A stretch of DNA of 64,000 nucleotides, taken from contig OX381721.1 in the NCBI GenBank assembly GCA_947462335.1, forward strand, positions 38,776,488-38,840,487. Direction: 5' to 3'. Below are positions 40,691-51,573 of this stretch, in pieces. This stretch comes from Harmothoe impar. Lineage: Eukaryota > Annelida > Polychaeta > Phyllodocida > Polynoidae. Below the pieces are notes generated by a model. It was given only the letters and a program-made list of their open reading frames with translations, did not search any database and was not told the origin of the DNA. Position 1 is the stretch's first letter. Every line of letters begins with the position of its first letter. The translations under genes and the position numbers were made by a program.

Positions 40691-41154
40691 ACACCAGATA
40701 TCACCACTATAAAATATATAGAGTTTTCCAACAAAGACAAATGGAATTGACATTATACAATGATATACAAGAAAAGGCTAATGTGCTGTAGATTAGGAAA
40801 TAATAAACAGATGTTCTCACAGTGTTGAAATAAGGTAGACTATACATTTGAATGATGAAAAGGGGGTTCTCTAAGCAGCTATCCAGTGTAGACACTATTT
40901 CTGTTGCATTACAATTTGCTTAACACAGTCTCATATGCTCCATGTGGGTATGAACTATGGATTTGAAGGCCAAAGAACGATATGAGCCAGCATTCATCCA
41001 GTCCAAAACCCAATCTGCGCCCAACATGGGCAGCCCACACAGGGCCACACCAAAGCCCAGTGCCCTAAACCGACGGGCGCCCGTCATTAGTCCATTCTGG
41101 TCCACATTTGCAAACACAGTCTGGCCCCGTCCGGGCCCACACCGTGTTTGCTAC

Positions 41155-42095
41155 TAGGGAGATGAGTTTGGTAAAGGGTCAGATATTTTTTGCTCTTGCT
41201 TTGGATGTTTAGAATTCCTGTTACTATAGGTCACAGTGCGGTCTGGCCTCGTCCGGGGCCACACCGTGTTTGCTACTAGGGAGATGAGTTTGGCTAAAGG
41301 GTCACATATTGTGGCTCTTGCTTCGGATATTTAGAATTCATGTTACTATGGGTCACGGTGCAGTCGTAGGAAAATGACAATAACTGTAATCATAATGGCA
41401 TCCCTAGGGTCTGTATACTGCGGTAAGTATGGTCAAATACCTTCTATGTTCAAGAATGTGCCAGTTGCTAGGCAAAGAATATTTGAAATTCTTATTACTA
41501 GGTAACAGAGAGGTCCTAGGAGAATGCCAATAGTTCCAACAGAATCTCCAAGGCATGTATACTGCATGGGGGTAGGTAAGGTCAAATACCTTCTATTCCC
41601 ACTTTTTGTGCCCGTTGCTAGGCATGGAATGTTTGGAATTGATGTTGTTAGGTAACAGAGCAGTCCTAGAAAATTGACAATAGTGCTAATAGTGGAATTG
41701 ATGTTGCTATGTAACAGAGCAGTCCTAGAAAATTGACAATAGTGCTAATAGAATCCACTGGGTCTGTATACTGGAGGTAGGCATGATCAAATACCTTTTA
41801 TTCCCAACTATTGTAGCCATTGCTAGGCATAGAATATTTGGAACTGCTTTTGCCCCATAACAGGTCAGTGCTAGCAAAAGGACTATAATTCAAATGGAAT
41901 CCCCAGGGTCTGTATATTGGGGGTAGGTATGATCAAATACCTTCTAATCCTTACTATTGTGGTGGTTCCTAATCATTGGATGTTTGAAATTGATGTTGCT
42001 AGGAAACAGAGTAGTCCTAGCAAAATCATGACAGTTCCATGCAATGGAATCCCCAGGGCCTGTTTACTGGGGGTAAGTATGGTCAAACACTGTGG
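41155..42095. repeat. Tandem repeat, about 148-bp unit
   Basis: GGTCAAATACCTTCT-like anchors stand at 41431, 41580, 41785, 41931 and 42081 (about 148 bp apart; one unit has a 55-bp internal duplication around 41640-41745). The 41155-41340 part is a diverged pair beginning CTACTAGGGAGATGAGTTTGG. Confidence 0.7.
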
Positions 42096-42120
42096 TGCCT
42101 TTTTGGAGCAAGTATATTCT

Positions 42121-42179
42121 GGGGTGATCGACAGGTGTGATCCCAGGTCATCCAATGACACACCTGTCAATCATCCCAG
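42121..42179. repeat. Imperfect hairpin
   Basis: GGGTGATCGACAGGTGTG and CACACCTGTCAATCATCCC are near-complements with about 20 bp between them. Confidence 0.6.
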
Positions 42180-42689
42180 GATTTTGATTGATGATTGATC
42201 ATAACAAAGGTTGGAAAAGGTGCCTTACACAGATATTTTAGTATTCAGCATGAATTGAAAGTAACATAGTTAGAAATATATTTTTTCCATCTCAGAGGAA
42301 TGTGGTTTTAAAGACAAGAAAATCACCCAAACCAAATTGGCATGATGATTATAAACACCTTTTTAATTAATTATTGGGAAATTTTGTTCTACAAGAACAA
42401 CCTGTTGGATAGTGTAAGCATTTCCAAGCGATTAATAGTTCTTTTAAATTAAAGAATCATATGTATGTCCCCAACTTTAAGGCTCCCAAGGGAATAATTT
42501 AAGACAACTCAATCAAATGAGGATGATTAGAATCTCGGTAATATCCAGTGCTTTACCACTTTTACCTTGTTTCTCACAAGGGGAGTACAATTCAATCAGT
42601 GGAAAACAATTTGGTACTATACACTCACATTTTGGACTCCCAAAAACATTTTATCATAATCAGATTAACCTAAAACTAATTAATCTTAC

Positions 42690-42890
42690 ATTGGCATGGC
42701 TTTATCAGTGGATCCCACTCTCCATCGGCTCCACATGTAGAGGTCATTGCAGTCAAGCCAGAGGGGACAGCAGGGAGGTGGGTAAAGGTGTAGCCTTGTT
42801 CACACCTCAAGGAGACGGCAGTATCAAATACGGTCTGGGACGTGTTAGTGTGGGTGTGACTCAGGTCGTTCAGCGCCTTACAGTAGGTAG
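42690..42890 (-). CDS. CCP exon 13
   Basis: 201 bp, phase 1-1. Reads ATYCKALNDLSHTHTN, VSLRCEQGYTFTHLP, TSTCGADGEWDPLIKPCQ; Cys pattern and Trp intact. Confidence 0.8.
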
Positions 42891-43293
42891 CTGAAATATA
42901 GGGAAGCATAGGTTGACTTACTAGTACCTCATTATATTTTCAAACAACCACTTTTACGTTTTAAGCATACTGATGTTGTCTACATGATACATAAATTCAG
43001 CTCTGGATGGAGACTTGCTAGGGCTGCATCCATGCATCATTCACTGAGACCCTCCCTCACTAGCTGTGACTGCTGCCAGTTTCTTTGTCAGATCTAAATT
43101 TCTGTACTGGCCTTATATGGCCTCTGCACCTTTGATATTGTATTGGCTCTTGTTCCCACCCACCCACGCCTTAATTTGATATCACAACTATATTCTTTCT
43201 TTATATGTATAATGATATCTATCTTATCATATCTTCTATTACCATGTAAATCATCGTCCAGAACAACATCAAGAAAATAAAACAGTGACGCAC

Positions 43294-43476
43294 ATTTACA
43301 GACAGGAATGGTGTTGGTCCATGTTAGTGTAGTGGTGTCGCACGTGATGTTGGCTTCTGATTGGTTGTCGGACACTCTGTAGCCATGCCGACACCGATAT
43401 GTTGTAACATTACCAGGGTCCACACTGAATGAGGTAATCTCTGAATCCCCCACCACTGGAGGGGCAGGGCACCTTG
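43294..43476 (-). CDS. CCP exon 12
   Basis: 183 bp, phase 1-1. Reads ARCPAPPVVGDSEI, VTTYRCRHGYRVSDNQ, ANITCDTTTLTWTNTIPVCK; a clear sushi pattern. The donor is GTGCGT rather than GTAAGT. Confidence 0.8.
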
Positions 43477-43798
43477 CTGTAGGCAAAAGAGGTACATTGT
43501 ATCATATCATGCTTAGAGTGTTGTAGACAGCGGTCCAGTGGGATCTGTCAACAAACCCCAAATCATCCAAAATGGATTTGTATTCGCTTGAGAATCAAAC
43601 ACCGATGATGTGCACGTGGATACAAAGATGTCAAAACTGATACACAGGAGGAACAAGCAAATCCTGCATGACATTATATGGACAAGAGGTGTTCTGATGA
43701 GGATTACCTAAAACAAACTACACGCCTACTGTGAGCCAAACTGTTGACTCTCTCCAAAAATATTCTCACAATAATGGTAATAGTATCTCTATTCCTAC

Positions 43799-43990
43799 CT
43801 GCACATGAGAGTGTCCTGTCCCAGGTGTCCTGTGCCAGGCAGCGTATACTAGTTTGTGTTAAGCCGTCCTCAAACCGCATGCCCTGAGTACACTTGTACG
43901 TCACCGTGTGGTTATAGCCTTTAGCTCCACCCCTGCCTCCTGACACTACAGACGCATAGGGCACCACAGGCACTGTGTTGCAGTACACGG
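43799..43990 (-). CDS. CCP exon 11
   Basis: 192 bp, phase 1-1. Reads VYCNTVPVVPYASVVSG, a Gly-rich loop, VTYKCTQGMRFEDG, SIRCLAQDTWDRTLSCAG. Cys and Trp positions are intact. Confidence 0.8.
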
Positions 43991-45499
43991 CTGTAGGGAG
44001 AAGTAAGACATAATTATTCAGTTAAAGCCGACTAAAAGGTTGTTCCTAAATAAAGCATCACCATAGCCGCAAAACCATATTGGTGAAGGGAAAGTCACAC
44101 GACTGCTAAGGCGAGTCGTCTGGGTGGGGCTAGCCACCCTTACTATTATTATTATCATTATTATCATGATGTGGTTTTCTGGTCCAAGTTTTTGACTCAG
44201 GGTTAATTGATTCCTCTATCTTACTTCAAATATCATCTAACTTCAAAGATCTACCGCCAAGCTGGGCAAAAACTGGGCATGTCCTGTGGTAACACCATTG
44301 GTTACACATTTCAATGATACACAAGAAAAAGCATACTGCATGAAATCTGTTGAAAATAAAAATGTTTTTACTACACCCTATCCCCCAACTCAGGAGGGCA
44401 CATAAAATGTTACAACGTCCCCCCCCCCCAAAGAAAAAAAATTAGCTTTTTAGTTCTCTTTCCACCTGTCAAAGATAGGGTGGCGCCACTAGCAGTTCTC
44501 GTATTCCGCGAGACAGAACAAGATTTCCACAGTGGCAGCATAAAAGGAGTGCAGAGCAAAATTGTACCACCCATATCTTCGCCCTTTATGGTGCGACCGA
44601 CTTTTTTTTTTTGACAGGGACAGAAGGCGGCACATGTCCGCAGCCTGCAACTGTCACCCACACCCACCTGCTCTCCCACACCCACCTGCTGACCCACACC
44701 CACCTGCTGGCCTGAAATGGAATAACATACTTGTATGACACATGACTTGAGGGTTCTTTTTAACAAGGAATCCATTTCTGATGCCAGAATTGAGCAACAA
44801 ATGATTATAAGGGAGTACCATATCTAAAGTACATGATTAGCTACAGATCCAGCTTACCTTGAGTCATCTGTGAGGCCACTCACACGCTCAATCTTTTGCC
44901 CCCCCCTTCTGCTTATTTATCTCCTCGAGATAGTATAGATCCCCTACAGGTATTTGAATCAACATCAATTTGATTGTGCGCTTATGGCATGTCCTCTTAC
45001 CACCTACTATTACATGTTTTTATCGGTTTCCTCAATATCATATATTTAACTATGCGACTTTACATGTTTAATGTCTTTGCAAGACGCCGTCTTATACTAG
45101 GATGAATGTACAAGTGTGGTGAGTAATATAAACAACAAAATAGTCCAGCTCCAGACTTATCCCAGCATTGCAGATCCTAGGCTTTTCCATAAGTCTTTTG
45201 TCCTCTCGGCCTGTCCACCCCAACTTTTCTATCTCACTTCCTCCTCTTCAGCAGTGCTTCCTCTTTCCTTTCATGTCTGTGTTGTACCACTTTTTCACCC
45301 TTGCCTTGAAAATGGCTTTTGTTTCCGCTGTGCGTATTCCATATGGGAGCTTGTTAGCAATGAACTGATTATTTCTAAAGAGGGCATGTTGAGCTTGTAT
45401 AAGACATTTAGTACCATTCATTGGGGCATCTGTGCATTTCGTAAGCATGCCTATTATTTGAGAATGGTGGTTATAATATTTAGTGAAATAATCGCTCAC
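43991..45499 (-). other. Intron between CCP exons 10 and 11
   Basis: 1.5 kb with homopolymer C/A runs near 44415, the minisatellite at 44654-44712, and no exon-like sequence. Confidence 0.5.
44654..44712. repeat. Minisatellite CCCACACCCACCTGCT
   Basis: Three copies of a 16-20 bp unit (CACCCACACCCACCTGCT...), the reverse complement of the unit at 30383-30455. Confidence 0.75.
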
Positions 45500-45679
45500 C
45501 AGTACAGAGGGAGTAGGACCCGTGCCACAGACCAGGGGCATCACACAGCAATGACCTTCGCGAGCCACCATCTTGAAACCGGAAACCGGCGTTACAGTCA
45601 ATCTCCGTCACAGTGTCGTAAAATATGGAGGTGTCGTTCAGGTTGCCGTTTGGTAGTTGGATTGGGGAACATGTCTGAC
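45500..45679 (-). CDS. CCP exon 10
   Basis: 180 bp, phase 1-1, acceptor TTATCCTGCAG, donor GTGAGC. Reads QTCSPIQLPNGNLND, VTEIDCNAGFRFQDG, SLLCDAPGLWHGSYSLCTG. All framework Cys and the Trp are present. Confidence 0.8.
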
Positions 45680-46041
45680 CTGCAGGATAAAAGGGATAAC
45701 TAAATTAGAAGAAGGATGAAATATATGGACTTACTTTCTTTAAATATTCAACTAGGGTAATATGAACCAGATGTAGTTGAGGTTTTAGTGATTTATTTAA
45801 TCAGGGCGATAGGAATAAAATACCTGAACATGTAAGGCCAAAAAAAAAGATGTGTTTCAGGCTACCCGACCCTACCTAGCAAAACAGGGCTATTTCAGAG
45901 TCAATTTGATGGTCCACAAGTTAACGCCAGTGTTGCCGAGTCAGCGCTGAAGTTTGCGAGTCAATTTAATCTATTTAAGTAGGATAATAGATATAGAATA
46001 CCTTTATATAATTATATGTATTAGTGATTTTGGTTACTTAC

Positions 46042-46230
46042 GATAACATCGGTAGTCAGTATCTCCCAAAGTCCACCCCTGTGTGGAGATACAGTTGAAG
46101 TTTTTCTTTTTGGTGCCTTCAGGGAACCTGTGCCCCCTGTGACACACTGCCGTCACCAACTGTACTGCCCCCTGACGGGTACTGGACACATCAGCATTAC
46201 CCACCATGGGTGTAGGAGGGCACTGTGAGG
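46042..46230 (-). CDS. CCP exon 9
   Basis: 189 bp, phase 1-1. Reads SQCPPTPMVGNADVSS, VTAVCHRGHRFPEGT, NFNCISTQGWTLGDTDYRCY. Acceptor GCTCTCCCCAG, donor GTAAGT. Confidence 0.8.
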
Positions 46231-46925
46231 CTGGGGAGAGCAACAAACGGGGTTGAGACAAGAATAAAGAACAAGAAGAGGCTTTACCGACGAATTTCCT
46301 GACCCTTAATAGCCCCCTTGTGGATGGAAGAGCTCCAGTGGCGTAGGAAAAAGGAGGGGGGGCTGAATATGTTTGGGCCCCCCCCAAAAATTTTTTCGAA
46401 GACCCATGATATAATAGACACAATATCAAATCACCTCGCCCGCATAGAGAAAAGTGGGGACATGGTGGCCTTGGCCCCCAACCAGAACTAAAGGGGGCTC
46501 AAATACTACTTTTCTATACAAACCAATATGAGTGTGTATATTTTGCAGAAAGGCCGATAATTACAGTTGGTTTGGAGTGGGTCCCCCTGCTCCCCCCCCC
46601 CCCCCCAATAAAGATTTGCTTCCTATGCCTCTGAGCCCACAAAACCCACTCAAAGAATTCCACCTAACAGGTTAGATAAATCAACATTCCACTGGATGGA
46701 ATACATTTTTACCCTTTTAACCTATTATCTTTAAAAAAAAGAAGGTTGTGTTGAGTGAGTTCATGTGTTTCTTATCATCCAGGAAGGCAACGAGACATGA
46801 GTAATAGCCTAACTGTTGGAGTACAGAAGTTATCATTATATTCAGTTGAAATATTGAAACATGTAGGACTTAATCAATATCTTACGATTTGGGCCAAGTG
46901 GACAGTATCCTTTATTATCACTCAC
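46231..46925 (-). other. Intron between CCP exons 8 and 9
   Basis: Contains a copy of the GTGGCGTAGGAAAA...GGGGGGG / CCCCCCCC hairpin repeat near 46329-46395 (relative of 2291-2365) and a C run near 46590-46605. No exon. Confidence 0.5.
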
Positions 46926-47111
46926 CTTTACACCCATCTCCAGGTGTCATCCAGTAGCCGGAAGGCAGGCAGGTGAGGGAGAAGTGGGGGAGGCCTGTGT
47001 TGTAACGGGTTCCTGGTTTACACTGGTAGCGGGTCACACTTCCCGCCGTTTTACCATTAGTGGAAACTATATCTGCTCCTGTTACATCTGGAGGTGACGA
47101 ACACTGTCGTT
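46926..47111 (-). CDS. CCP exon 8
   Basis: 186 bp, phase 1-1. Reads RQCSSPPDVTGADIVS, VTRYQCKPGTRYNTG, SLTCLPSGYWMTPGDGCKG; sushi pattern intact. Confidence 0.8.
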
Positions 47112-47380
47112 CTGAAATAAAATAGAATATCAAATATTAATGGACTCTCCATAGTAAGAAAGGAGGCAATAAATTTACCTTCTTAAGCATGATTATTCCC
47201 CCCATGTGTCAAAGTATGTAGGCCTATTACGTGCGAGGGGGAGGATTGTTTTACATGATGAATAATAATTATATTTAATTTATTATTAAGTGTTGTTTTG
47301 CTTGAATAATCCTCATGGCCACCACGCAGCACCTACTCATGGAGATTGAACCACATAGACAGACTCCACTGTCATGTGAG

Positions 47381-48120
47381 TAGTATGTGGGGTTGGGGCC
47401 TATTGGCAGGTGAGTAGTATAATGAGTTGGGGCATATTGGCAGGTGAGTAGTATAAGGGGTTGGGGACTATTGGCAGGTGAGTAGTATAATGAGTTGGGG
47501 CCTATTGGCAGGTTATTAGTATAAGGGGTTGGGACTTATTGGCAGGTGAGTAGTATAAGGGATTGGGGCCTATTGGCAGGTGAGTAGTATAATGAGTTGG
47601 GGCCTGGTGGCAGGTAATTAGTATAAGGGGTTGGGACTTATTGGCAGGTGAGTAGTATAAGGGATTGGGGCTTATTGCCAGGTGAGTAGTATATGGGGTT
47701 AGGACCTAATAGCAGGTGAGTGGTATAAGTGGTTGGAGCCTATTGGCAGGTGAGTAGTATAAGGGATTGGGGCCTATTAGTAGACCTGTAAGTGGTATAA
47801 GTGGTTGGGGCCTAATGGCAGGCGAGTAGTATAAGGGGTTGGGGGTCTATTGCAAGGTGAGTAGTATGGGGTTGGGGCATATAGCCAGGTTTCGCCTATA
47901 CTGCCTTACATATGTCTGTAGATGGAGCAGTCCAACTCATGGAGATTGAACCACATAGACAGACTCACCTGCCAATAGGGTTGAGGTCAATTGGCAGGTG
48001 AGTAGTATAAGGAGTTGGGGCCTATTAGAAGGTGAGTAGTGTAAGGGGTTGGGGCCTATGTATTGCCAGGTGAGTAGTATAAGAGGTTAGGGCTTATTGG
48101 CAGGTGAGTAGTATTATGGT
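47381..48120 (+). repeat. 34-bp minisatellite, left block
   Basis: Unit of the type TTGGGGCCTATTGGCAGGTGAGTAGTATAAGGGG, e.g. TATTGGCAGG at 47401 and 47435. A ~38-bp unique segment (CATGGAGATTGAACCACATAGACAGACTC in shortened form CATGGAGATTGAACCACATA) occurs at 47338 and again at 47938, so the array border was duplicated. The strand is that of the quoted unit. Confidence 0.85.
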
Positions 48121-48151
48121 GTCACCACCCTAAATCGGGTCACTTCCGGGT

Positions 48152-49012
48152 TTACTGGCCAAAGAGTCCCTTATGAACTTTGTTATTTTTTGCGGAAGTT
48201 ACCGGTGTAGCTGAAGCCGTAGCTGCAGTTACTGTAGCTGTAGATTGGGTGGAGGTAGCTGTCACGACAGATGTGTCAGGCACAGGTGAGTCTCCATCCC
48301 TACCTGGGGTGAGGGTTGGAGCGGTCGCTGGTACAATGTCGGCTGGGGTGGTCACTGCCTGAGGGGGCGTGGCCTCAGCAGCAGGAGCAGTAGGGGGAGT
48401 TGTAGCAATTTCTGCGGCGTGCTGAGCTGGTACTGCTGGAGGGGTGGGTAGAGGGGGTATCAGTTCTGGGTATTTTGCCCTTAGTTGCCTCCTGACCTCC
48501 ATGAGGACATGTCCCCCCGATTTTTTCCCTTGAAGTTTTCTGACTGCACAGCCTTAGATTTCAGGGGGGCCCCGGCCCCCCAGAAGGGGCATGACGTGGC
48601 TTCCACTAGCTGTCGTGAGCCACTCGAGAGTAGAGCCTTGAGCAGCTCCTTGTTTGTCTCAAACTTGATCATGTTCAGTTCAGTGAGGTGTGTTTCGTCA
48701 ACCAATTTCCAAGGCTCACTCACCATAGATTTTGCTATAGGCCTACTCTTCGCTACGTAGGGAGAGAAGCAGTCTTTTATCCTCTGTGCCTTTTCATCAT
48801 TCCTGCAGAAGATAGCTTTTTTGTAGGAAATGGCGTGCTCCACACTGCTAAATTTGTGGCCGTCAGTCTCTATTTCGCAAGGGAAAAAATTGCTGAGCGG
48901 TGCAAGTTCTGAGTGGTAAGCTACCATAGTGTCCGTGATATACGTCCTTGCGTTTGCCAGTCTTATCTGTGGGGGCAGATCACCCAGGGCCTGGTGAGGG
49001 TAAAATTTCCCT
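48152..49012 (-). pseudogene. Retroelement ORF1 C-terminal part: RRM-like end, NADAR domain, Pro/Ala/Thr-rich tail
   Basis: Reads on from the ORF1 part after one extra G in a 7-G run (49021-49027). First PPQIRLANARTYI, the usual end of an L1-type ORF1 core, then directly a NADAR domain: LSNFFPCEIETDGHKFSSVE with the conserved Glu, KKAIFC, LVEATSCPFWGAG, and GKN. A missing base in the G run near 48513-48518 moves the frame before GHVLMEVRRQL, the family's final helix. The frame then ends in an ~85-residue Pro/Ala/Thr tail, stop at 48152-48154. The two shifts cancel, so the tail is in the same frame as 49013-49699. Catalytic segments look better kept than in the 8.2-kb copy (F-W-G-A-G present). 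Confidence 0.75.
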
Positions 49013-49699
49013 TCATATATTACCCCCCCTTCCTCTAGGTTTTACTGTAAGTCCGGCTTCAAAAGCTAGTTTCGCAATGGTGTTCACATCAGATTTCTGT
49101 TTGCGTATTGCGCTATTACTGTCCTCTGATAGGTAGACATTGGGGTGATCTTTCTTGAGACGCCCCTTAACAGATAGGAGACGATCCCTTGTGCTACCCT
49201 TCACCATTACTACAATAAGAGTTCTCACTTTGTTCGCTGGTGAGCCCTGCCTATAGGCATAGTCGCCTTCCCGCGACAAGAAATCGTCGTCAATTGAGGC
49301 CAGTAGAGTACACGCTATTTCTCTAGTGGGTTCATTGGGAACATATTCAATGCCCTCAATTACAAGGTTCCTTCTTCTTAAGGCATGGTCATTCAGGTTA
49401 ATGGCCTCTACATTTTCATTAATGGCCACAGTGTTCACTCGCAACTGACGTTCACTTGCCCCCAGTTTTACGTTTAACACTTTTAAATCATCAGACAACT
49501 TGCCTTTTTCTCGCTGTAGTTTCACTATATCTCCTTGAGAGAATTCCAGCGACTCTTTTAATAAGTCCCTCTCTGAGAGCAGATACTCCAGGGTTTGGCT
49601 AATACCCGCTGTATGCACCGCCAAGTCTCCAGGGTTGTGCCTTGTAATCGGCTTTTTGAGATCTGAAATAGCCTTCTCGGCCTCTCCTCTAGTCGCCAT
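49013..49699 (-). CDS. Retroelement ORF1 N-terminal part: coiled coil and RRM-like core
   Basis: 229 codons from ATG 49699. Residues ~1-100 form a heptad-rich coiled coil (YLLSERDLLKESLEFSQGDI, KGKLSDDLKVLNVKL). Residues ~105-220 are the RNA-binding core of L1-type ORF1 proteins: RRRNLVIEGIEYVP, VRTLIVVMVKGSTRDRLLSV, KKDHPNVYLSED. The frame closes at 49013-49015 only because of the 7-G run; the homologous continuation lies in the next frame. Sequence is not close to the ORF1 at 3417-8261, so this is a different element lineage. Confidence 0.75.
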   Translation of the reverse strand: MATRGEAEKAISDLKKPITRHNPGDLAVHTAGISQTLEYLLSERDLLKESLEFSQGDIVKLQREKGKLSDDLKVLNVKLGASERQLRVNTVAINENVEAINLNDHALRRRNLVIEGIEYVPNEPTREIACTLLASIDDDFLSREGDYAYRQGSPANKVRTLIVVMVKGSTRDRLLSVKGRLKKDHPNVYLSEDSNSAIRKQKSDVNTIAKLAFEAGLTVKPRGRGGNI

Positions 49700-49970
49700 G
49701 TTGACTGGTGGTAGTAGGCCGTACAGGTGCGGATCAGTGGAGCGTGCAGTCAGTAAACACCAGTGTCGGTAGTGACCGGAGGTAAAGTGACCAAATTCCT
49801 ACTTAAAATGAGGGGATCTCCTTAAATAAGTAGCTCCAAGTATGCTTGCACAGGTTATACAGATTGTGTGCAAGGAAGGATTCCGTGGGTGGCCGATTTC
49901 CTATCTAAAACACTGAGATTCCAGGAGTGCGCTGCCGGATGCGTCTAGTGTTGTGTATCCGCCATAGCCA

Positions 49971-51060
49971 ATAGGTTAGTAGTATATGGGGTTGGGGGCC
50001 TATTGGCAGATGAGAAGTATAAGGGGTTGGGGGCCTATTGGCAGATGAGAAGTATATGGCGCTGGATCCAATTGGCAGGTGAGTAGTGTAAGGGGCTGGG
50101 GCATATTGCCAGGTGAGTAGTATAAGGAGTTGGGGGTTATAGGCAGGTAATTAGTATAAGGAGTTAGGACTTATTGGCAGGTAAGTAGTATATGGGGTTG
50201 GGGCCTATTGGCGAGTGAGTAGTTCTTGGGGTTAGGGCTTATTGCCAGATTAGTAGTGTATGGGGTTGGGGCTTATTGGCAGGTTAGTAGTATATGGGGT
50301 TGGGGCTTATTGGCAGGTTAGTAGTATAAGAAGTTGGGGCTTATAGCTATGCAGGTAAATAGTATAAGTGGTTGGGGCTTATTGGCAGGTGAGTAGTATA
50401 TGGGGTCTGGGCCTATTGGCAAGTGAGTAGTTTATGGGGTTGGGGCTTATTGCCAGGCTAGTAGTATAAGGGGCTGGGGCATATTGCCAGGTGAGTAGTA
50501 TAAGGAGTTGGGGCTTATATGCAGGTAATAAGTATGAGCGGTTGGGCATATTGGCAGGTGAGTAGTATGTGGGATTGGGGCATATTGGCAGGTTAGTAGT
50601 GTATGGGGTTGGGGCTTATTGACAGATGAGTAGTATTATGGGGTTGGGGCTTATTGCCAGGTTAGTAGTGTATGGTGTTAGGGCTTATTGGCAGGTTAGT
50701 AGTGTATGGGGTTAGGGCTTATTGGCAGGTTAGTAGTATATGGGGTTGGGGCTTATTGCCAGGTTGGTAGTGTATGGGGTTAGGGCTTATTGGCAGGTGA
50801 GTAGTATATGGGGTTGGGGCTTACTGCCAGGTTAGTATTATAAGGAGTTAGGGTTTTGCTATGCAGGTAAGTAGTATATGGGGTTGGGGCCTATTGGCAA
50901 GTGAGTAGTATATGGGGTTGGGGGTTATTGCCAGGTTATTAGTGTATGGGGTCGGGGCTTATTGCCGGTTAGTAGTGTATGGGGTTAGGGCTTATTGGCA
51001 GGTAAGTTGAGGAGTTATCAGGTCTGGTCAGTATAGTTGTGGAGTTGGGGCTTATCACTA
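49971..51060 (+). repeat. 34-bp minisatellite, right block
   Basis: Continues the same unit as 47381-48120, with variants GTGTATGGGGTT and GGGGCTTATTGCCAGG. About thirty units. Each good unit contains GGGGTTGGGG and CAGGTGAGTA. Confidence 0.85.
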
Positions 51061-51175
51061 GGTCAGCAGCATATGGAGTTTGGCTTCATGACAGGTCTGG
51101 CCAGTATTATGTGCAGTTATGGGAAATCAAACTAAAAGCACTTCAAACACACTGCAATTCGAAATTCCACCTTAC

Positions 51176-51373
51176 CTTGACATCCAAGTCCTTTAGGTAT
51201 CGATCCCCATGAACCAGTGCCATCACAGGTCACTGTACGGGAATGTCCTCCATTCGTAAAGTAACCGTTTCCATGACAATTATAGGTGGCATGAGCCCCC
51301 ATGCGACGTGACGTCGAAATTTCTAATGAGGATCCCAAATGGGGAAGTGGTCCTTCCGGATGACAATCAACCG
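51176..51373 (-). CDS. CCP exon 7
   Basis: 198 bp, phase 1-1. Reads VDCHPEGPLPHLGSS, ATYNCHGNGYFTNGG, TVTCDGTGSWGSIPKGLGCQG. Acceptor TTACCTTGTAG, donor GTAAGG. Confidence 0.8.
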
Positions 51374-51573
51374 CTACAAGGTAAATAATAGGGCATCTCT
51401 AGATTACATTTGTGACGCCTTTACATTTAGTATTATGCTCATTATTATTATCCTTATGATTGTATTGCATTTGGAAATTTATAAATCAATTTTGCTAATC
51501 ATGATGGTTATAAATTATGCATGATGAAATTAGTTTCAATCTCTCCAAAATACGTTATGGATAGATCAAACCG

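Larger units (their letters stand above)
40127..42689 (-). other. Intron between CCP exons 13 and 14
   Basis: 2.56 kb holding two tandem-repeat fields (40345-40690 and 41155-42095) and a hairpin (42121-42179), listed separately. No extra CCP exon seen. Confidence 0.55.
48121..49970 (-). mobile_element. Second ORF1-NADAR retroelement fragment, inserted in the minisatellite
   Basis: About 1.85 kb of non-satellite DNA separates the two blocks of the 34-bp array, so it was inserted into it. It carries one ORF1-type gene (49699 to 48152) broken by two single-base shifts, with a ~270-bp leader on the right. No endonuclease or RT is present and no poly-A tail is seen, so it is a non-autonomous (half-LINE-like) element or a fragment. 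Edges are judged by the return of satellite sequence; no target duplication was identified. Confidence 0.65.
47112..51175 (-). other. Large repeat-filled intron between CCP exons 7 and 8
   Basis: 4.06 kb. Outside a short unique stretch (47112-47380) it is a 34-bp minisatellite split by a retroelement. No CCP exon seen in it. Confidence 0.6.

Noticed and set aside
44410..44775. Minus-strand 121-codon frame between CCP exons
   Set aside because: It consists of minisatellite and homopolymer translation with no CCP cysteine pattern or splice sites.
48513..48535. Slippery sequence G GGA AAA at the NADAR frame break, suggesting programmed -1 frameshifting
   Set aside because: The conserved G-K-N is still in the old frame after that site, so the shift lies in the later G run; a one-base loss is simpler.
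47381..51060. Regular repeats resembling a CRISPR array
   Set aside because: The 34-bp units abut with no unique spacers, and the setting is a eukaryotic intron.
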